From Erythrobacter sp. (lineage in GTDB: Bacteria > Pseudomonadota > Alphaproteobacteria > Sphingomonadales > Sphingomonadaceae), in contig NZOF01000201.1 of the NCBI GenBank assembly GCA_002695185.1, positions 1,802 to 59,094 on the forward strand: a DNA stretch of 57,293 nucleotides, in the 5' to 3' direction. The stretch's first letter is position 1; each line of letters opens with the position of its first letter. Under the pieces are notes generated by a model that did not search any database, had not been told where the DNA came from, and saw nothing but the letters and a program-made list of their open reading frames with translations. This document shows, piece after piece, positions 1-9,700 of this stretch. A program made the translations under genes and the position numbers.

Positions 1-2
1 CC

Positions 3-1385
3 GCGGCCTGCGCCGCCGCTATCGCCGATACCGGTGCAATCGCGGTTCGCGAGGACACCAATCTCGAGCCGGCGTTCTGGGGGCAATTCCCCGGAAACGA
101 AGGCTATCTTGTTCGTCGCGCGCTGATTTCCTCAGCCAACATGGCGAGCTTCGGTTCACTGCACGGGTTTGCTTTAGGACAAGCGCAGGGAAATCACTGG
201 GGCAAAGCCGTCACCCTTTTGGAAACTACCAGCGCAACCCCATTCTTCTTCAATTTCCATCATGGTGACCTGGGTAACTTCTCGGTCATTGGCCCGTCCG
301 GCTCGGGTAAGACGGTAGTGATGAACTTCCTCGCGGCTCAAGCTCAGAAATTCAGCCCTCGGACGATTTTGTTCGACAAAGATCGCGGAGCGGAGCTTTT
401 TGTCCGCGGCATCGGAGGCCGCTATGACAGCATCCGGGCAGGCGAACCGACCGGCTTCAATCCGATGGCGCTGCCCGACACGGCCAGCAACAAGGCCTTT
501 CTGCGCGACTGGCTTTCGGTCCTATTGAAGGCCCAGGGACCAGAAGAGGAAGCGACCATCGCGGCAGCTGTCGATGCCGCCTATGCCAATGATCCATCGC
601 TCCGCCGCCTCCGACATTTCAAAGAGTTGCTTTCGGGCACTCGCCGGCCGCAGCCAGGCGACCTTGCCGACCGGCTTGGCGCGTGGATCGGAGAGGGCGA
701 GAATGCCTGGTTGTTCGACAATGCAGACGATCAACTGGACCTGACCTCCCGCGTCCTCGGCTTCGACATGACTGCGCTGCTTGAGAACCCGAAGCTGCGC
801 ACGCCGACGATGATGTATCTATTCCATCGGATCGAGGAACGTCTCGACGGCAAACCCACGATGATCCTCATTGACGAAGGATGGAAAGCGCTGGACGATG
901 AAATCTTCGCTGCGCGTATCCGCGATTGGTTGAAAACGCTTCGTAAGCGCAATGCCCTGGTTGGTTTCGCAACCCAATCGGCACGCGATGCACTGGAAAG
1001 CCGAATTTCCACCGCATTGGTCGAACAGACTGCCACCATGGTTTTCATGCCTAACAGTCGCGCAAGGCCGGAAGATTATTGTGACGGGTTCGGTCTGACC
1101 AGCCACGAACTGGCGCTGATCCGAACACTACCTGCGCATAGTCGATGCTTTCTCGTGCGCCAGCCCGATGCGAGTGTGGTGGTGCGGCTCGACCTCTCCG
1201 GCGCGCCTGAAGTTCTCACACTGCTGTCCGGGCGCGAAAGTTCGGTTCGCCGTCTCGATTTGCTGCGCCATGCTATGGGGGACGCGCCTGCGGATTGGTA
1301 TCCGGCGCTTACAGGTACAGCCTGGCCGGGCGGTCGCGACGATGCGCGCGGTGAGGAAATTCAAGTCGGGCTGGCCGCAGAATGA
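3..1385 (+). CDS. virB4: VirB4-family type IV secretion ATPase (5' truncated by window edge)
   Basis: This is the C-terminal part of VirB4/CagE, the cytoplasmic ATPase that powers pilus assembly and substrate transfer in type IV secretion. The frame is open from base 3, and the residues before the first internal ATG (position 141), such as LEPAFWGQFPGNE, are typical VirB4 sequence, so the gene continues beyond the window. A Walker A motif GPSGSGKT lies at about 291-314 and a Walker B motif MILIDEGW at about 860-884, followed by the usual helical C-terminal lobe. The stop overlaps the virB6 start (ATGA at 1382-1385), which implies translational coupling within an operon. The family call is secure. 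The substrate and the conjugation-versus-effector role cannot be read from this fragment. Confidence 0.93.
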   Translation, partial: AACAAAIADTGAIAVREDTNLEPAFWGQFPGNEGYLVRRALISSANMASFGSLHGFALGQAQGNHWGKAVTLLETTSATPFFFNFHHGDLGNFSVIGPSGSGKTVVMNFLAAQAQKFSPRTILFDKDRGAELFVRGIGGRYDSIRAGEPTGFNPMALPDTASNKAFLRDWLSVLLKAQGPEEEATIAAAVDAAYANDPSLRRLRHFKELLSGTRRPQPGDLADRLGAWIGEGENAWLFDNADDQLDLTSRVLGFDMTALLENPKLRTPTMMYLFHRIEERLDGKPTMILIDEGWKALDDEIFAARIRDWLKTLRKRNALVGFATQSARDALESRISTALVEQTATMVFMPNSRARPEDYCDGFGLTSHELALIRTLPAHSRCFLVRQPDASVVVRLDLSGAPEVLTLLSGRESSVRRLDLLRHAMGDAPADWYPALTGTAWPGGRDDARGEEIQVGLAAE

Positions 1386-2554
1386 CCAGCCAGGCCTGTC
1401 AGCAAGCAGCCCAAGAGGTTGGCAATGGTGTCGCAGCCGCCCTGCGCGGTGTGGACTGCGTTGCGGGTGAAGCAAGCGCGCAGGCCTTCGGCAAGCTTTT
1501 CGCGCCGGGCGGCGCGCTGGGCACTACGCTGACGATTGTCCTTACGCTCTACATCGCCATCTTCGGTTTTCTGCTTCTAACGGGGCGTACCAACATCGGG
1601 GTCCGCGCATTGGTCCCCAGAATGATGACCTTGGGACTGGTCCTGACGTTCGCAACCAGCTGGGTCGCTTACCAGAGCGTGGTCTGGAACCTGGCTATCG
1701 GCACCCCCGATTATCTGGCTGGTATCCTTACCGGCACGCAGGGCTCAGCCACCGATGTGTTTGCCCAGAAAATCGATGTGGTGTTCCTGGCAATCCAGGA
1801 AGCCAGCGGTAGTCAAAGCGACTTCTCCGCCTTTTCACCCCAAGGGATGATGTGGTTGGGTGCCATGCTGTTCATGCTCGGCACTGTAGGTCTTCTGGTT
1901 ACCACGAAAATTGCGCTTGGTATCTTGGTCGCGCTCGGGCCAGTGTTCGTTGTTTTGGCGCTTTTCAACGGCACCCGCGGCCTTTTCACCGGCTGGCTTA
2001 AAGGGGTGGTGATGTGCGGGCTAGCTCCACTCTTCGCCGTCTTGGGCGGCTCGATAATGCTGGAGCTTTCAGTCCCAGTGCTTGGGGCTTTGACGGCAAA
2101 TCCGGGGACGGTTCCTGCACAGGCGGGTATGGCATTTTTCATGATCGGGGCAGTTCATGTTGCGCTGATGTTTATGGTCTTCAAGGTTGCGGGCGCAATG
2201 GTTTCGGGCTGGACTGTGTTCGGACTCGTCCCATCCACGGAAAAAGGCGATGCATCGATTTCCGCTTCGCCCTCACACCCGATCGTAGCTTATCAACCTC
2301 TCGCTCAGGCGCAGGCTGCGACACGCGCAACCGATCAGGCACGCCGCATCGAAGTGTCGGCCGTTGCAACTGGAGCGGCTGCCAACGACAGCGGCGGTAT
2401 TTCTTCGCCGCGCACGACTAAGGTTTACGCCACAGCGTCAGCAAGTGCTAAAGACACTGCGGGCGGCAATAGCCCAAGCCGAACCTCTGGGATCGGCAGC
2501 CGTTTCAAGGCCGCCCCTCCACGCAGTCTCGGTTCTACGGAGAAAAGCTCATGA
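1382..2554 (+). CDS. virB6: VirB6/TrbL-family inner-membrane channel protein of T4SS
   Basis: This is a polytopic inner-membrane component of the type IV secretion channel. The 390-residue product has several hydrophobic segments, including TIVLTLYIAIFGFLLLTG near residues 55-75, a pair around residues 155-200 and others near 210-235 and 250-280. They are followed by a long Ser/Ala/Thr-rich cytoplasmic tail that is probably disordered. This matches the VirB6/TrbL layout. It starts in the virB4 stop codon (ATGA) and ends in the virB9 start codon (ATGA at 2551-2554), so it sits inside a tightly coupled operon. No virB5 precedes it and no virB7 or virB8 follows, unlike the classical order. The call rests on topology and position; sequence motifs in this family are weak. 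Confidence 0.85.
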   Translation: MTSQACQQAAQEVGNGVAAALRGVDCVAGEASAQAFGKLFAPGGALGTTLTIVLTLYIAIFGFLLLTGRTNIGVRALVPRMMTLGLVLTFATSWVAYQSVVWNLAIGTPDYLAGILTGTQGSATDVFAQKIDVVFLAIQEASGSQSDFSAFSPQGMMWLGAMLFMLGTVGLLVTTKIALGILVALGPVFVVLALFNGTRGLFTGWLKGVVMCGLAPLFAVLGGSIMLELSVPVLGALTANPGTVPAQAGMAFFMIGAVHVALMFMVFKVAGAMVSGWTVFGLVPSTEKGDASISASPSHPIVAYQPLAQAQAATRATDQARRIEVSAVATGAAANDSGGISSPRTTKVYATASASAKDTAGGNSPSRTSGIGSRFKAAPPRSLGSTEKSS

Positions 2555-3315
2555 AATGCGTAGCGTTTGCCGCGCTGTCTCTCTCGCTGGTCGCGACACC
2601 GGCACTGGCCGATGCTCGACTGAAGCAGGTCATGTACGATGAAATGCAAGTTTTTACGCTTCCTGGCCGGGTGAACGTGCAAGCGAGCATCGTTTTCGGT
2701 GATGATGAGACAATCGAGAACGTTGCGATCGGCAACTCGCAAACATGGCAGGTCACACCCAACAAGCGCGCCAACATTCTCTTTGTAAAACCATTGGAAG
2801 CGCGGGCTGCCACCAATCTGACGGTGGTCACCAGCAAGCGGACCTATTTGTTCGATTTGGTTGCCAGCTCGAGTGCAAAGCCGGTTTATGTCCTGCGGTT
2901 CGATTATCCTGTCGACCCTGCTGAAGAAGCTCGGAAGGCTGAGCTTGCTGAAGCAGCCGAGCCGGAGACCCCGGCTGATCCTTTCTCGTCCGTGGATCCT
3001 GCTGATCTCAACTTTGCTTGGAACGGAGACGGAGCTCCCGGTCTTTTGCCAGATCGGGCCTTCGATGATGGCGAAGCTACCTTCCTGACGTGGCCTGCCG
3101 GACGCGACGTGCCTGCCATTCTCGTCACAAATTCAAAGGGTGACGAAGGTCCCGTCAATTATACCGTACGCGGTGACACCATTGTTATCGACGGTGTTCC
3201 GCGTACCATCGTACTTCGGTCCGGAGAGGAGAGTGCCATGCTGGTCAATGCCGGACCGGAACGCGCCTCCGCGTCGCAGAACACAGGCAGCAATTTTGCT
3301 CAGAGGGGTAACTGA
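2551..3315 (+). CDS. virB9: VirB9/TrbG-family outer-membrane core protein of T4SS
   Basis: This is a periplasmic and outer-membrane core complex subunit that assembles with VirB10 (and normally VirB7). The 254-residue product begins with a clear signal peptide ending in VATPALA and is followed by the conserved VirB9 N-terminal region (for example QVFTLPGRVNV and WQVTPNKRANILFVKP). A charged Glu/Ala/Pro linker spans about 125-150. The C-terminal beta domain (about 160-240) contains the TYLF-like and PAILVTN segments that bind VirB7 in classical systems. No virB7 lipoprotein gene is visible next to it. It overlaps virB6 by 4 bp and lies 2 bp upstream of virB10. Confidence 0.9.
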   Translation: MKCVAFAALSLSLVATPALADARLKQVMYDEMQVFTLPGRVNVQASIVFGDDETIENVAIGNSQTWQVTPNKRANILFVKPLEARAATNLTVVTSKRTYLFDLVASSSAKPVYVLRFDYPVDPAEEARKAELAEAAEPETPADPFSSVDPADLNFAWNGDGAPGLLPDRAFDDGEATFLTWPAGRDVPAILVTNSKGDEGPVNYTVRGDTIVIDGVPRTIVLRSGEESAMLVNAGPERASASQNTGSNFAQRGN

Positions 3316-3317
3316 CA

Positions 3318-4442
3318 ATGCGCCTAGCTAACCGCATCCCGCAATCGACCACTGTCGCAAACGATACCGATCCGCGTGACGGCAGCGATGCAGAGATCAT
3401 CGACCTAGCCCAGCGTAATGCATTTCCCGCCGTTGCACGGCCAGGCGGAAAGAGCGATGCCATGGGCATGGTGGCTGGCATTGCCATAGTTGCTGGTCTT
3501 GGGGCGATTACGCTGTGGAGTATGAATTCAGCTCGCCTGCCTGATCAGGCAGGCGTCGGCGGGCAGCAGCAAACGGTCGCACCACCACCGGTCCAAGCCG
3601 TCGCCCCTCCTCCGGTAAAGGTCGACCCTCCGACGGCGGCTCAACAAACAGCCATGCGAGATCCGGCGCCTTCACCCGTTTATGCCGCACCGCCTCAGCC
3701 GCAGACCCAGCCGATGGGTAATCCCTATAACAGCCCGACCGTGGTTTTCGATGCGGGAGCTAACAACGCAGCGGTTGGACCGATGCAGCCTGTCGAAGCA
3801 GCGGAAGGTGCCGCAGCCGCAGCTCCTGCCGGCTCGGCAAGTGATTTTGCGAGCCGGGTTGGCGGTGTGGGCGGCGCTCCGGCGCAGGCAAAAGCCATGA
3901 CCAATCCTTCCACCACGGTGACACAGGGCACACTTATTCCTGCAATTCTCGAGACGGCCATCGATACCAACGTACCAGGGTATGTTCGTGCCGTGGTGAG
4001 CCAAGATGTCCGGAGCTTCGATGGCACGAAGACGCTAGTGCCGCGCTCGAGCCGTCTGATCGGTCAGTACCAGTCGGGTATGCAGAACGGCCAGAAGCGC
4101 GCGTATGTCATCTGGACGCGGTTGATCCGTCCGGATGGCGCATCAGTCAATCTCGCCTCACCAGCCATCGGGTTCGACGGCACTACCGGTCTCGAAGGAA
4201 AGGTTACCGGAGGCGGTTTCTTCAAGCGCTTCGGTTCGGCAATGTTGCTGTCTGTGGTCGGCGGTCTCGGTTCGCTGGCCACGGGGGGGGCAGGCGGAGT
4301 TGTGCTCGGCGGCGCAAGCTCCTCGGCTGCCGCTTCGGCGGCCGAACAGGACGGAAAACGCGGCCCAACCGTTCGTGTCCGGCAAGGTGAACCGATCCGC
4401 ATCTTCACCGCTCGCGATCTCGATTTTAGCAGAGTGAGCTGA
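3318..4442 (+). CDS. virB10: VirB10/TrbI-family T4SS core-complex protein
   Basis: This bitopic protein spans inner membrane, periplasm and outer membrane and gates the type IV channel. The 374-residue product has a short cytoplasmic N-terminus and one transmembrane segment near residues 52-72 (AGIAIVAGLGAITLW). A long Pro/Gln/Ala-rich periplasmic linker (about 80-190) follows. The conserved TrbI/VirB10 beta-barrel domain runs from about 195 to the end and includes TLIPAILETAIDTNVPG, VPRSSRLIGQY and the C-terminal RIFTARDLDF. The Gly/Ala-rich stretch near residues 300-340 corresponds to the antenna helices that cross the outer membrane. The length and domain order are typical. Confidence 0.93.
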   Translation: MRLANRIPQSTTVANDTDPRDGSDAEIIDLAQRNAFPAVARPGGKSDAMGMVAGIAIVAGLGAITLWSMNSARLPDQAGVGGQQQTVAPPPVQAVAPPPVKVDPPTAAQQTAMRDPAPSPVYAAPPQPQTQPMGNPYNSPTVVFDAGANNAAVGPMQPVEAAEGAAAAAPAGSASDFASRVGGVGGAPAQAKAMTNPSTTVTQGTLIPAILETAIDTNVPGYVRAVVSQDVRSFDGTKTLVPRSSRLIGQYQSGMQNGQKRAYVIWTRLIRPDGASVNLASPAIGFDGTTGLEGKVTGGGFFKRFGSAMLLSVVGGLGSLATGGAGGVVLGGASSSAAASAAEQDGKRGPTVRVRQGEPIRIFTARDLDFSRVS

Positions 4443-4449
4443 TCTCGGC

Positions 4450-5487
4450 ATGAGCGCCGATATCCATCCTTTCCATCCGGATGATTTCCCGGACGAAGAT
4501 GCGCCGAATGTAGACCTGCATGGTGAGCGAAGTGTCTATCTGGATGCGTATCTCAAACCGTTTGCCGAATGGCTGGAGCGGGACACGGTCACCGAAATAC
4601 TGGTGAATCGACCTGGCGAGGTCTGGATCGAAGATGCAGCGGCGGGGGGCATGCAGAAAGTCCCTCGGCCCGATATCGATGATCGTCTCATCCAGAGGTT
4701 GGCCGAGCAAGTTGCCCGCGTGAGCCATCAGGGGATCAATCGCGAACACCCACTGCTGGGCGCAACGCTGCCAGATGGGGCGCGTGTCCAATTTTGTGGC
4801 CCTCCAGCCGCCCGTAAGCACTGGGCAATGGCAATTCGCCGTCATCGCCAGCTCGATTTGCCTCTCGATGCCTATGATACCGGGCCGCTCAGCCCGCCAA
4901 GCCCCGGCGAAATGCCCGATCCCCAAGCTCATCCGGTAGTATTCCTGCGAGAGGCCATCAGGCAGCGGCGCACCATTCTTGTCTCGGGCGGAACGAGCAC
5001 CGGCAAAACAACTTTCCTTAACGCCATGCTCGGAGAGATACCCAAGCGTGAACGTGTGGTGCTGGTCGAAGACACCCCAGAACTGAAGCTGCCCGGCGAG
5101 AACGGTGTGGGTCTCGTCGCCGTCAAGGGAGAGCTCGGCGAGGCCAAGGTCACGGCTAACGAGCTGCTTCAGGCTGCCCTGCGCCTTAGGCCCGACCGGA
5201 TCGTGCTCGGCGAATTGCGCGGAGCAGAAAGCGTAAGCTTTTTGCGAGCAATCAATACAGGGCACCCTGGCAGCTTCTCGACTATCCATGCCAATTCTCT
5301 GCGCGGCGCGCTCGAACAGCTGTCTCTCATGGTCATGCAGACCGGAATCGGGCTCACACGTTCGGATACAATCGCTTATGCCGCGAGTGTGATTGATGTT
5401 GTGGTGCAGTTAAGCCGGGATGCGAATGGCAAACGGGGTATCGCGCATATTGCCGAAAGCGCCGAACTCCTGAACCAAGGTTTCTGA
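4450..5487 (+). CDS. virB11: VirB11-family traffic ATPase of T4SS
   Basis: This is a hexameric cytoplasmic ATPase that works with VirB4 to drive pilus biogenesis and substrate passage. The 345-residue product carries an N-terminal domain with the FLVNRPGE-like segment (EILVNRPGEVWIE, about 50-62) and Walker A GGTSTGKTT (about 180-188). It also has the Asp box VLVEDTPEL, Walker B RIVLGELRGAE and the His box GHPGSFSTIHANS. All catalytic elements are present. It lies 7 bp after virB10 and is the last gene of the secretion operon seen here, since the next gene is on the other strand. Confidence 0.95.
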   Translation: MSADIHPFHPDDFPDEDAPNVDLHGERSVYLDAYLKPFAEWLERDTVTEILVNRPGEVWIEDAAAGGMQKVPRPDIDDRLIQRLAEQVARVSHQGINREHPLLGATLPDGARVQFCGPPAARKHWAMAIRRHRQLDLPLDAYDTGPLSPPSPGEMPDPQAHPVVFLREAIRQRRTILVSGGTSTGKTTFLNAMLGEIPKRERVVLVEDTPELKLPGENGVGLVAVKGELGEAKVTANELLQAALRLRPDRIVLGELRGAESVSFLRAINTGHPGSFSTIHANSLRGALEQLSLMVMQTGIGLTRSDTIAYAASVIDVVVQLSRDANGKRGIAHIAESAELLNQGF

Positions 5488-5504
5488 GGCCTCTCGATCT
5501 GCGG

Positions 5505-6230
5505 TCATTGCGACGCGAAGGGAGAGAAATCGACGTTGTCGTCGAAAATCTCGACCTGCTCAGCTCGCTTAAGTTTACCCACTACCAAATAAGTCACAGG
5601 TGTGAGAAGCGCTTCCCATAGTGTTTTGATGAGCCATTGCGATAGGATGACCTGCCACAAAAGTTCCACAGGCCAGCCTGCCAGCCCCCAAAAAGCAAGC
5701 GGATAAAAAATCAGGCTGTCCAAACCTTGTCCGACGACGGTCGATCCGATTGTCCGCATCCATAGATGCTTCCCTGAAGTCCATATTTTCATCTTGGCGA
5801 GCACGAAACTGTTGGCAAATTCGCCAACCCAGAACGCGACCATCGATGCTAGGACTATGCGCCAGCTGTTTCCAAACACGAATTCATAGGCATCCTGCCC
5901 CGGCCAGCCTTCCGACGGGGGAAGCAGGACAACGATCCAAGCCATGAAGGCCATGAACAGAAGGGCAGCAAATCCAGTCCAGATGACGCGTCGGGCGCGG
6001 GCATAGCCGTAAACCTCGGTGAGCACGTCGCCAATGATATAGCTGATCGGAAAGAACAGCACGCCGGCCCCGAAAGACCAATGGCCGAAGCCGGGTACAT
6101 CGATGTAGCTTGGCTTGGACGCGCCGATTAAATTGGAAAGCAGGAGAATGGTGACGAAGGCCGCCATGACCAAATCATAGAAACGGAAAGACGTCCGTCC
6201 CTGGCGGGGCATGATCACTCGATTTTCCAT
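5505..6230 (-). CDS. Queuosine precursor transporter (VUT/YhhQ family)
   Basis: This is a predicted inner-membrane carrier for 7-deazaguanine queuosine precursors. The 241-residue product has six or so hydrophobic helices. It contains family signatures such as FPISYIIGDVLTEVYGY and GQGLDSLIFYPLAFWG, plus the conserved FWVGEFANSFVLAKMK stretch, which together define the VUT/YhhQ (DUF165) family. The upstream ATG at 6230 has no clear ribosome-binding site. An ATG 18 bp in (6212) is an alternative start. It is convergent with virB11 (17 bp apart) and divergent from the tRNA-Arg gene. It probably belongs to the chromosomal backbone rather than to the secretion cluster. Confidence 0.88.
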   Translation of the reverse strand: MENRVIMPRQGRTSFRFYDLVMAAFVTILLLSNLIGASKPSYIDVPGFGHWSFGAGVLFFPISYIIGDVLTEVYGYARARRVIWTGFAALLFMAFMAWIVVLLPPSEGWPGQDAYEFVFGNSWRIVLASMVAFWVGEFANSFVLAKMKIWTSGKHLWMRTIGSTVVGQGLDSLIFYPLAFWGLAGWPVELLWQVILSQWLIKTLWEALLTPVTYLVVGKLKRAEQVEIFDDNVDFSPFASQ

Positions 6231-6290
6231 ACCTAAGCGAATATCGCCGATTGGCGCATGGCGAAAGCCACGTTATGGCGATCGAACAGC

Positions 6291-6367
6291 GCGCCCGTAG
6301 CTCATCTGGATAGAGCGCGAGACTTCTAATCTTGAGGCAGCAGGTTCGAGTCCTGCCGGGCGCGCCA
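6291..6367 (+). tRNA. tRNA-Arg (anticodon UCU)
   Basis: The 77-nt cloverleaf can be folded by hand. The acceptor stem is GCGCCCG (6291-6297) with CGGGCGC (6357-6363). The D stem is GCTC/GAGC, and the anticodon stem is CGAGA/TCTTG with a G-T pair. The 7-nt anticodon loop has TCT at 6325-6327. The T stem is GCAGG/CCTGC around TTCGAGT. A discriminator G is followed by an encoded CCA (6365-6367). UCU reads AGA/AGG arginine codons. tRNA genes are frequent integration targets, but no integrase or duplicated 3' end was found in the window. Confidence 0.97.
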
Positions 6368-6484
6368 TTTCCGTTCAATGATTGTTGGGACAACCTTACC
6401 GTGACCCAATCGCAACCTTGATGTGACCTTTTCGCAGATTCGCGTAATGCCTAGTCGAAAATTTCCAGGGTGACGGAGGGCGTA

Positions 6485-6558
6485 CGACAGCTTTGCGCCC
6501 TCAATCCAGTCATTCGGGCTCTTATCGCGAATACCTGAAAGCGGACCGACAGCTTTGC
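6485..6558. repeat. Direct repeat of a 12-mer in a gene-poor spacer
   Basis: The 12-mer CGACAGCTTTGC occurs at 6485-6496 and again at 6547-6558, 62 bp apart. The 398-bp spacer between the tRNA and the chimeric receptor gene (6368-6765) holds no convincing gene: the only ORF in it (minus strand, 81 codons) has no recognisable family and no good start. The spacer may be a decayed remnant. Apart from the repeat and the promoter at its right end, nothing else was recognised in it. Confidence 0.35.
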
Positions 6559-6709
6559 TCGGGTAATCAGCACCGCTGATGTCCGATTTGGGGTGGGTAT
6601 CTGCCGTTCCGCTCTTTGAGGAAGGCCATTGCCCGAAGAAATCTCATAAGTCCAAATCTCAAGAGCGCTTCGAGGCTCGGCCAGCAAGGAGAGCACCTTA
6701 AGTTAATAA

Positions 6710-6738
6710 TTGACGGTATAACATTACATCAATAATGG
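6710..6738 (+). promoter_or_regulatory. Candidate sigma-70 promoter with imperfect palindrome in the spacer
   Basis: TTGACG (6710-6715) and TAATGG (6733-6738) are separated by exactly 17 bp, a standard -35/-10 arrangement, 28 bp before the ATG at 6766. The spacer and flanks form an imperfect 21-bp palindrome (6711-6731, TGA...TCA ends with inner AT pairs) around TATAACATTAC. A repressor bound there would block the promoter. The downstream receptor resembles zinc receptors, so a Zur-type repressor is a reasonable guess, but the match to a Zur box is loose. Confidence 0.4.
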
Positions 6739-6765
6739 CCCAGTCGGACGTTGGAGTTATTATTA

Positions 6766-9700
6766 ATGGTTGCTAATTCTCGGCAGGCGAAAGCCTGCCT
6801 TTATGTTTTCGTGTCTGTTTTGGCTTTTTTGCCGGCCCATGCCTCGGCTCAGGCCTCTGAGGCGTCCGAAGAAGAAAAAAAGCAAACAGACGGCAAGACG
6901 ATTATCGTAACGGGCCAGTCGCTTGGCGGTCAGGAGATGGCTTCGCCTCTTCCGGTGACCGTTCTGAGCGGCGATGACCTTGCTCATCGTCGGCGCGGGA
7001 CGCTAGGCGAGACGCTGGAAGGTCTGCCGGGGGTCCATATGGACAATTTCGGAGCGGGTGCATCACGTCCGGTGATCCGGGGGCAGACGCTGCCACGGAT
7101 CGAGATCCTTTCGGACGGCGCCAATGTGTTCGATGCAGCCTCGGTTTCTCCCGATCATGCGATCGTAACCGATCCGCTGCTGCTCGACGCAATTGAGGTC
7201 CAGCGGGGGCCGGCTGCAATTCGCTATGGCGGCAGTGCGGTGAACGGTGCGGTCAATCTCATCGATAGCAAGGTTCCAAAGACGCTTCCTGTCAGCGGTA
7301 TCGATGGAGCGGCCGAGATACGATACGGGACGTCGGATCAGGAAATGACCACCGCGGGGCGGGTTACCGGCGCTGTAGGGCCGATCGCGCTGCATGCCGA
7401 AGGTTCGCGCAGTTTCCACGAGGATTACGGCGTGCCCGAGGAATTTGGAACCGACACCCTGCGCGATTCTTTCGCCGAAAGCTCGACTTATGCCTTCGGC
7501 GCGTCGCTGGTGATCGACAAGGGCTATATTGGTGCCGCCTATACGCGGCAAGATGCCGAATACGGCCTGCCCGGCCACAGTCATGCCAATGGCGTGTGTC
7601 ATCTGCACGGTTATCCTTTTCCTGCACCGGGCCGGATCGACCTGCACTGCATCGGTCATGGCAACTATGGGAACCCGCTGACCAATCCGGATAGCGACAC
7701 AGCGCTGATCGATTTGCGCAGCGAGCGCGTCGACGTGCGCGGCGATTTCGCTGACTTGCTGCCCGGATTCTCCCACGTTCGGCTCAGGGGGTCCTATACC
7801 GACTACCAGCACGATGAGGTCGACGGACCGATCCTCTACAGCCGCTACACCAACGAGGTGTGGGATGGCCGGATCGAGCTGACCCACAAGCCTCTGTTCG
7901 GCTTCACCGGCACTCTCGGCGTGCAGTACACTGATGGTACGTTCAGCGGATTAAACCTGATCGACTTGCATGTGCCGCCAAGCCAGTCGTTCGGTTTCGA
8001 TGGCATCCAGAACTATTTGACCGAGAGCACCGGCGTCTTTCTGAGCGAGCGTCGCAGTTTCGGCCCTGTCGACATCGAGATTGCAGCACGAAAGGACTGG
8101 CGCACGATCGCGACGCCCATTCCCGGCGACTTCTATATCAATCTGGAGGAAGAGTACTGGGGCTATTACATCGATACCTATGGCGACGACTGGCGCGAGG
8201 ATGTCGAGCAGCAGCGGCGGGAATCATTCATTGATGCAAACCCCGACAGGAAGCACGATCCATTCTCCGCCTCGATCGGCGCGACCTTGAATGTCACCGA
8301 CGCATATTCGATAGCGCTGTCGCTCGCGCACACCGAACGTGCGCCCAATGTGCGCGAACTATTCGCCGATGGCAGCAGCCTTGCCACCAATAGCTACGAG
8401 GTCGGCCTGCTGGCGACCGAATTCGTATCGTTCTACCTCCCGGAAGAGTTGTTCGACTACGAAGACGACGTCCTTGAGCGGGTGCGAGCTGTGAATCTGA
8501 CCTTCCGCAAGGCGGGCGGGCCTCTGGAATTCGAGGTCGGAGCTTTCTATCAGGATGTCGATAATTACATCTTCGCGCATCTGCTCGAAACAGAATTCAC
8601 TACCGGCCAGCGTCACGACTTTTTGCTCTACACGACCGCCGATGCCGAGTTTTACGGGCTGGATGGACATGTAAGCTATCAGCTGGACCCCGGTTCGCGT
8701 ATCATTGTGTTCAGCGATTATGTCGCGACCAATCTGACCGATGACGATGACAACCTGCCGCGGATCCCGCCTGGCCGCCTCGGCGCGCGTTATGAATATG
8801 TTGCGGGACCGCTTTCCGCAGATGTGGATTACTACCGCACGTTCGAGCAGGACGAGGTTGCCGCCTACGAAACGCCGACCGACGGCTACAACATGGTCAA
8901 TGCTACCATCGCCTACCGTATCGACATGGGTGAAGGCGCCAATCTTGAACTCTACGCTCGGGGGTCCAACCTCACCAACGAGCTGGCATATGTGCATACC
9001 TCTTTCGTGAAGGACCAGTCGCCCCTGCTAGCCGAAACGCGGCTGCTGTTGCGGTCCGGCCGCAATCTTACCGCACTGCTATTGCTGTTGGTGCTGGCAA
9101 GTGCAGCGGTATGGGCCGGGATTTCCGAAATCGAGCACCAGCGCGACACTATCGACCGGGTAGAGCGCGAGCAGGTTCGCGATCTAGCTGCGGTCGAACA
9201 GGCGAATGCCGGCCCCGAAGGGGATGCGGGCTACAACGCCTATTACGGCTTCATGCTGACGCAGGACCCGCCGCCGCCGCTATCTTTCGCAGCAATCGGT
9301 CAGCGCGATCTACAGCCTTATGTTTTGCGAGTACGCGCGCTTGGGCTGCAAGCGCAGCTCTATGATTCAGAAACGTACAATCCCGAACTGGCGCTTCCGG
9401 GCGTATTCGATTGGGCGTTCGTACTCATCTATCTCCTGCCGCTGGTCGTGATCGCCCTCGGTCATGATCTGGTAACCGGCGAACGCGAGAACGGGCGGCT
9501 ACGGTTGCTGCTTTCCCTGCCAAAGGGCGGGCTGTGGCGTCGCCGGGTGAGTCTGCGTTATGGCGCGGTGCTCGCCGCGCTCGGCTTGCCTCTGATTGTC
9601 GGTGGGGTGATCATGGCCGCGCCTGCTTCGGGCATCGCAGCCATGCTTCTGACAGCCGCGCTCTATTGCGCGTTCTGGTTCGGTCTGGCGATGCTAATCG

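Noticed and set aside
6231..6290. Possible preQ1 riboswitch upstream of the queuosine-precursor transporter
   Set aside because: The leader is only about 60 nt to the tRNA and shows no preQ1 aptamer hairpin with the conserved C-rich loop.
6451..6696. Minus-strand frame of 81 codons in the spacer after the tRNA
   Set aside because: No family, no ribosome-binding site and it spans the direct repeat; best treated as non-coding.
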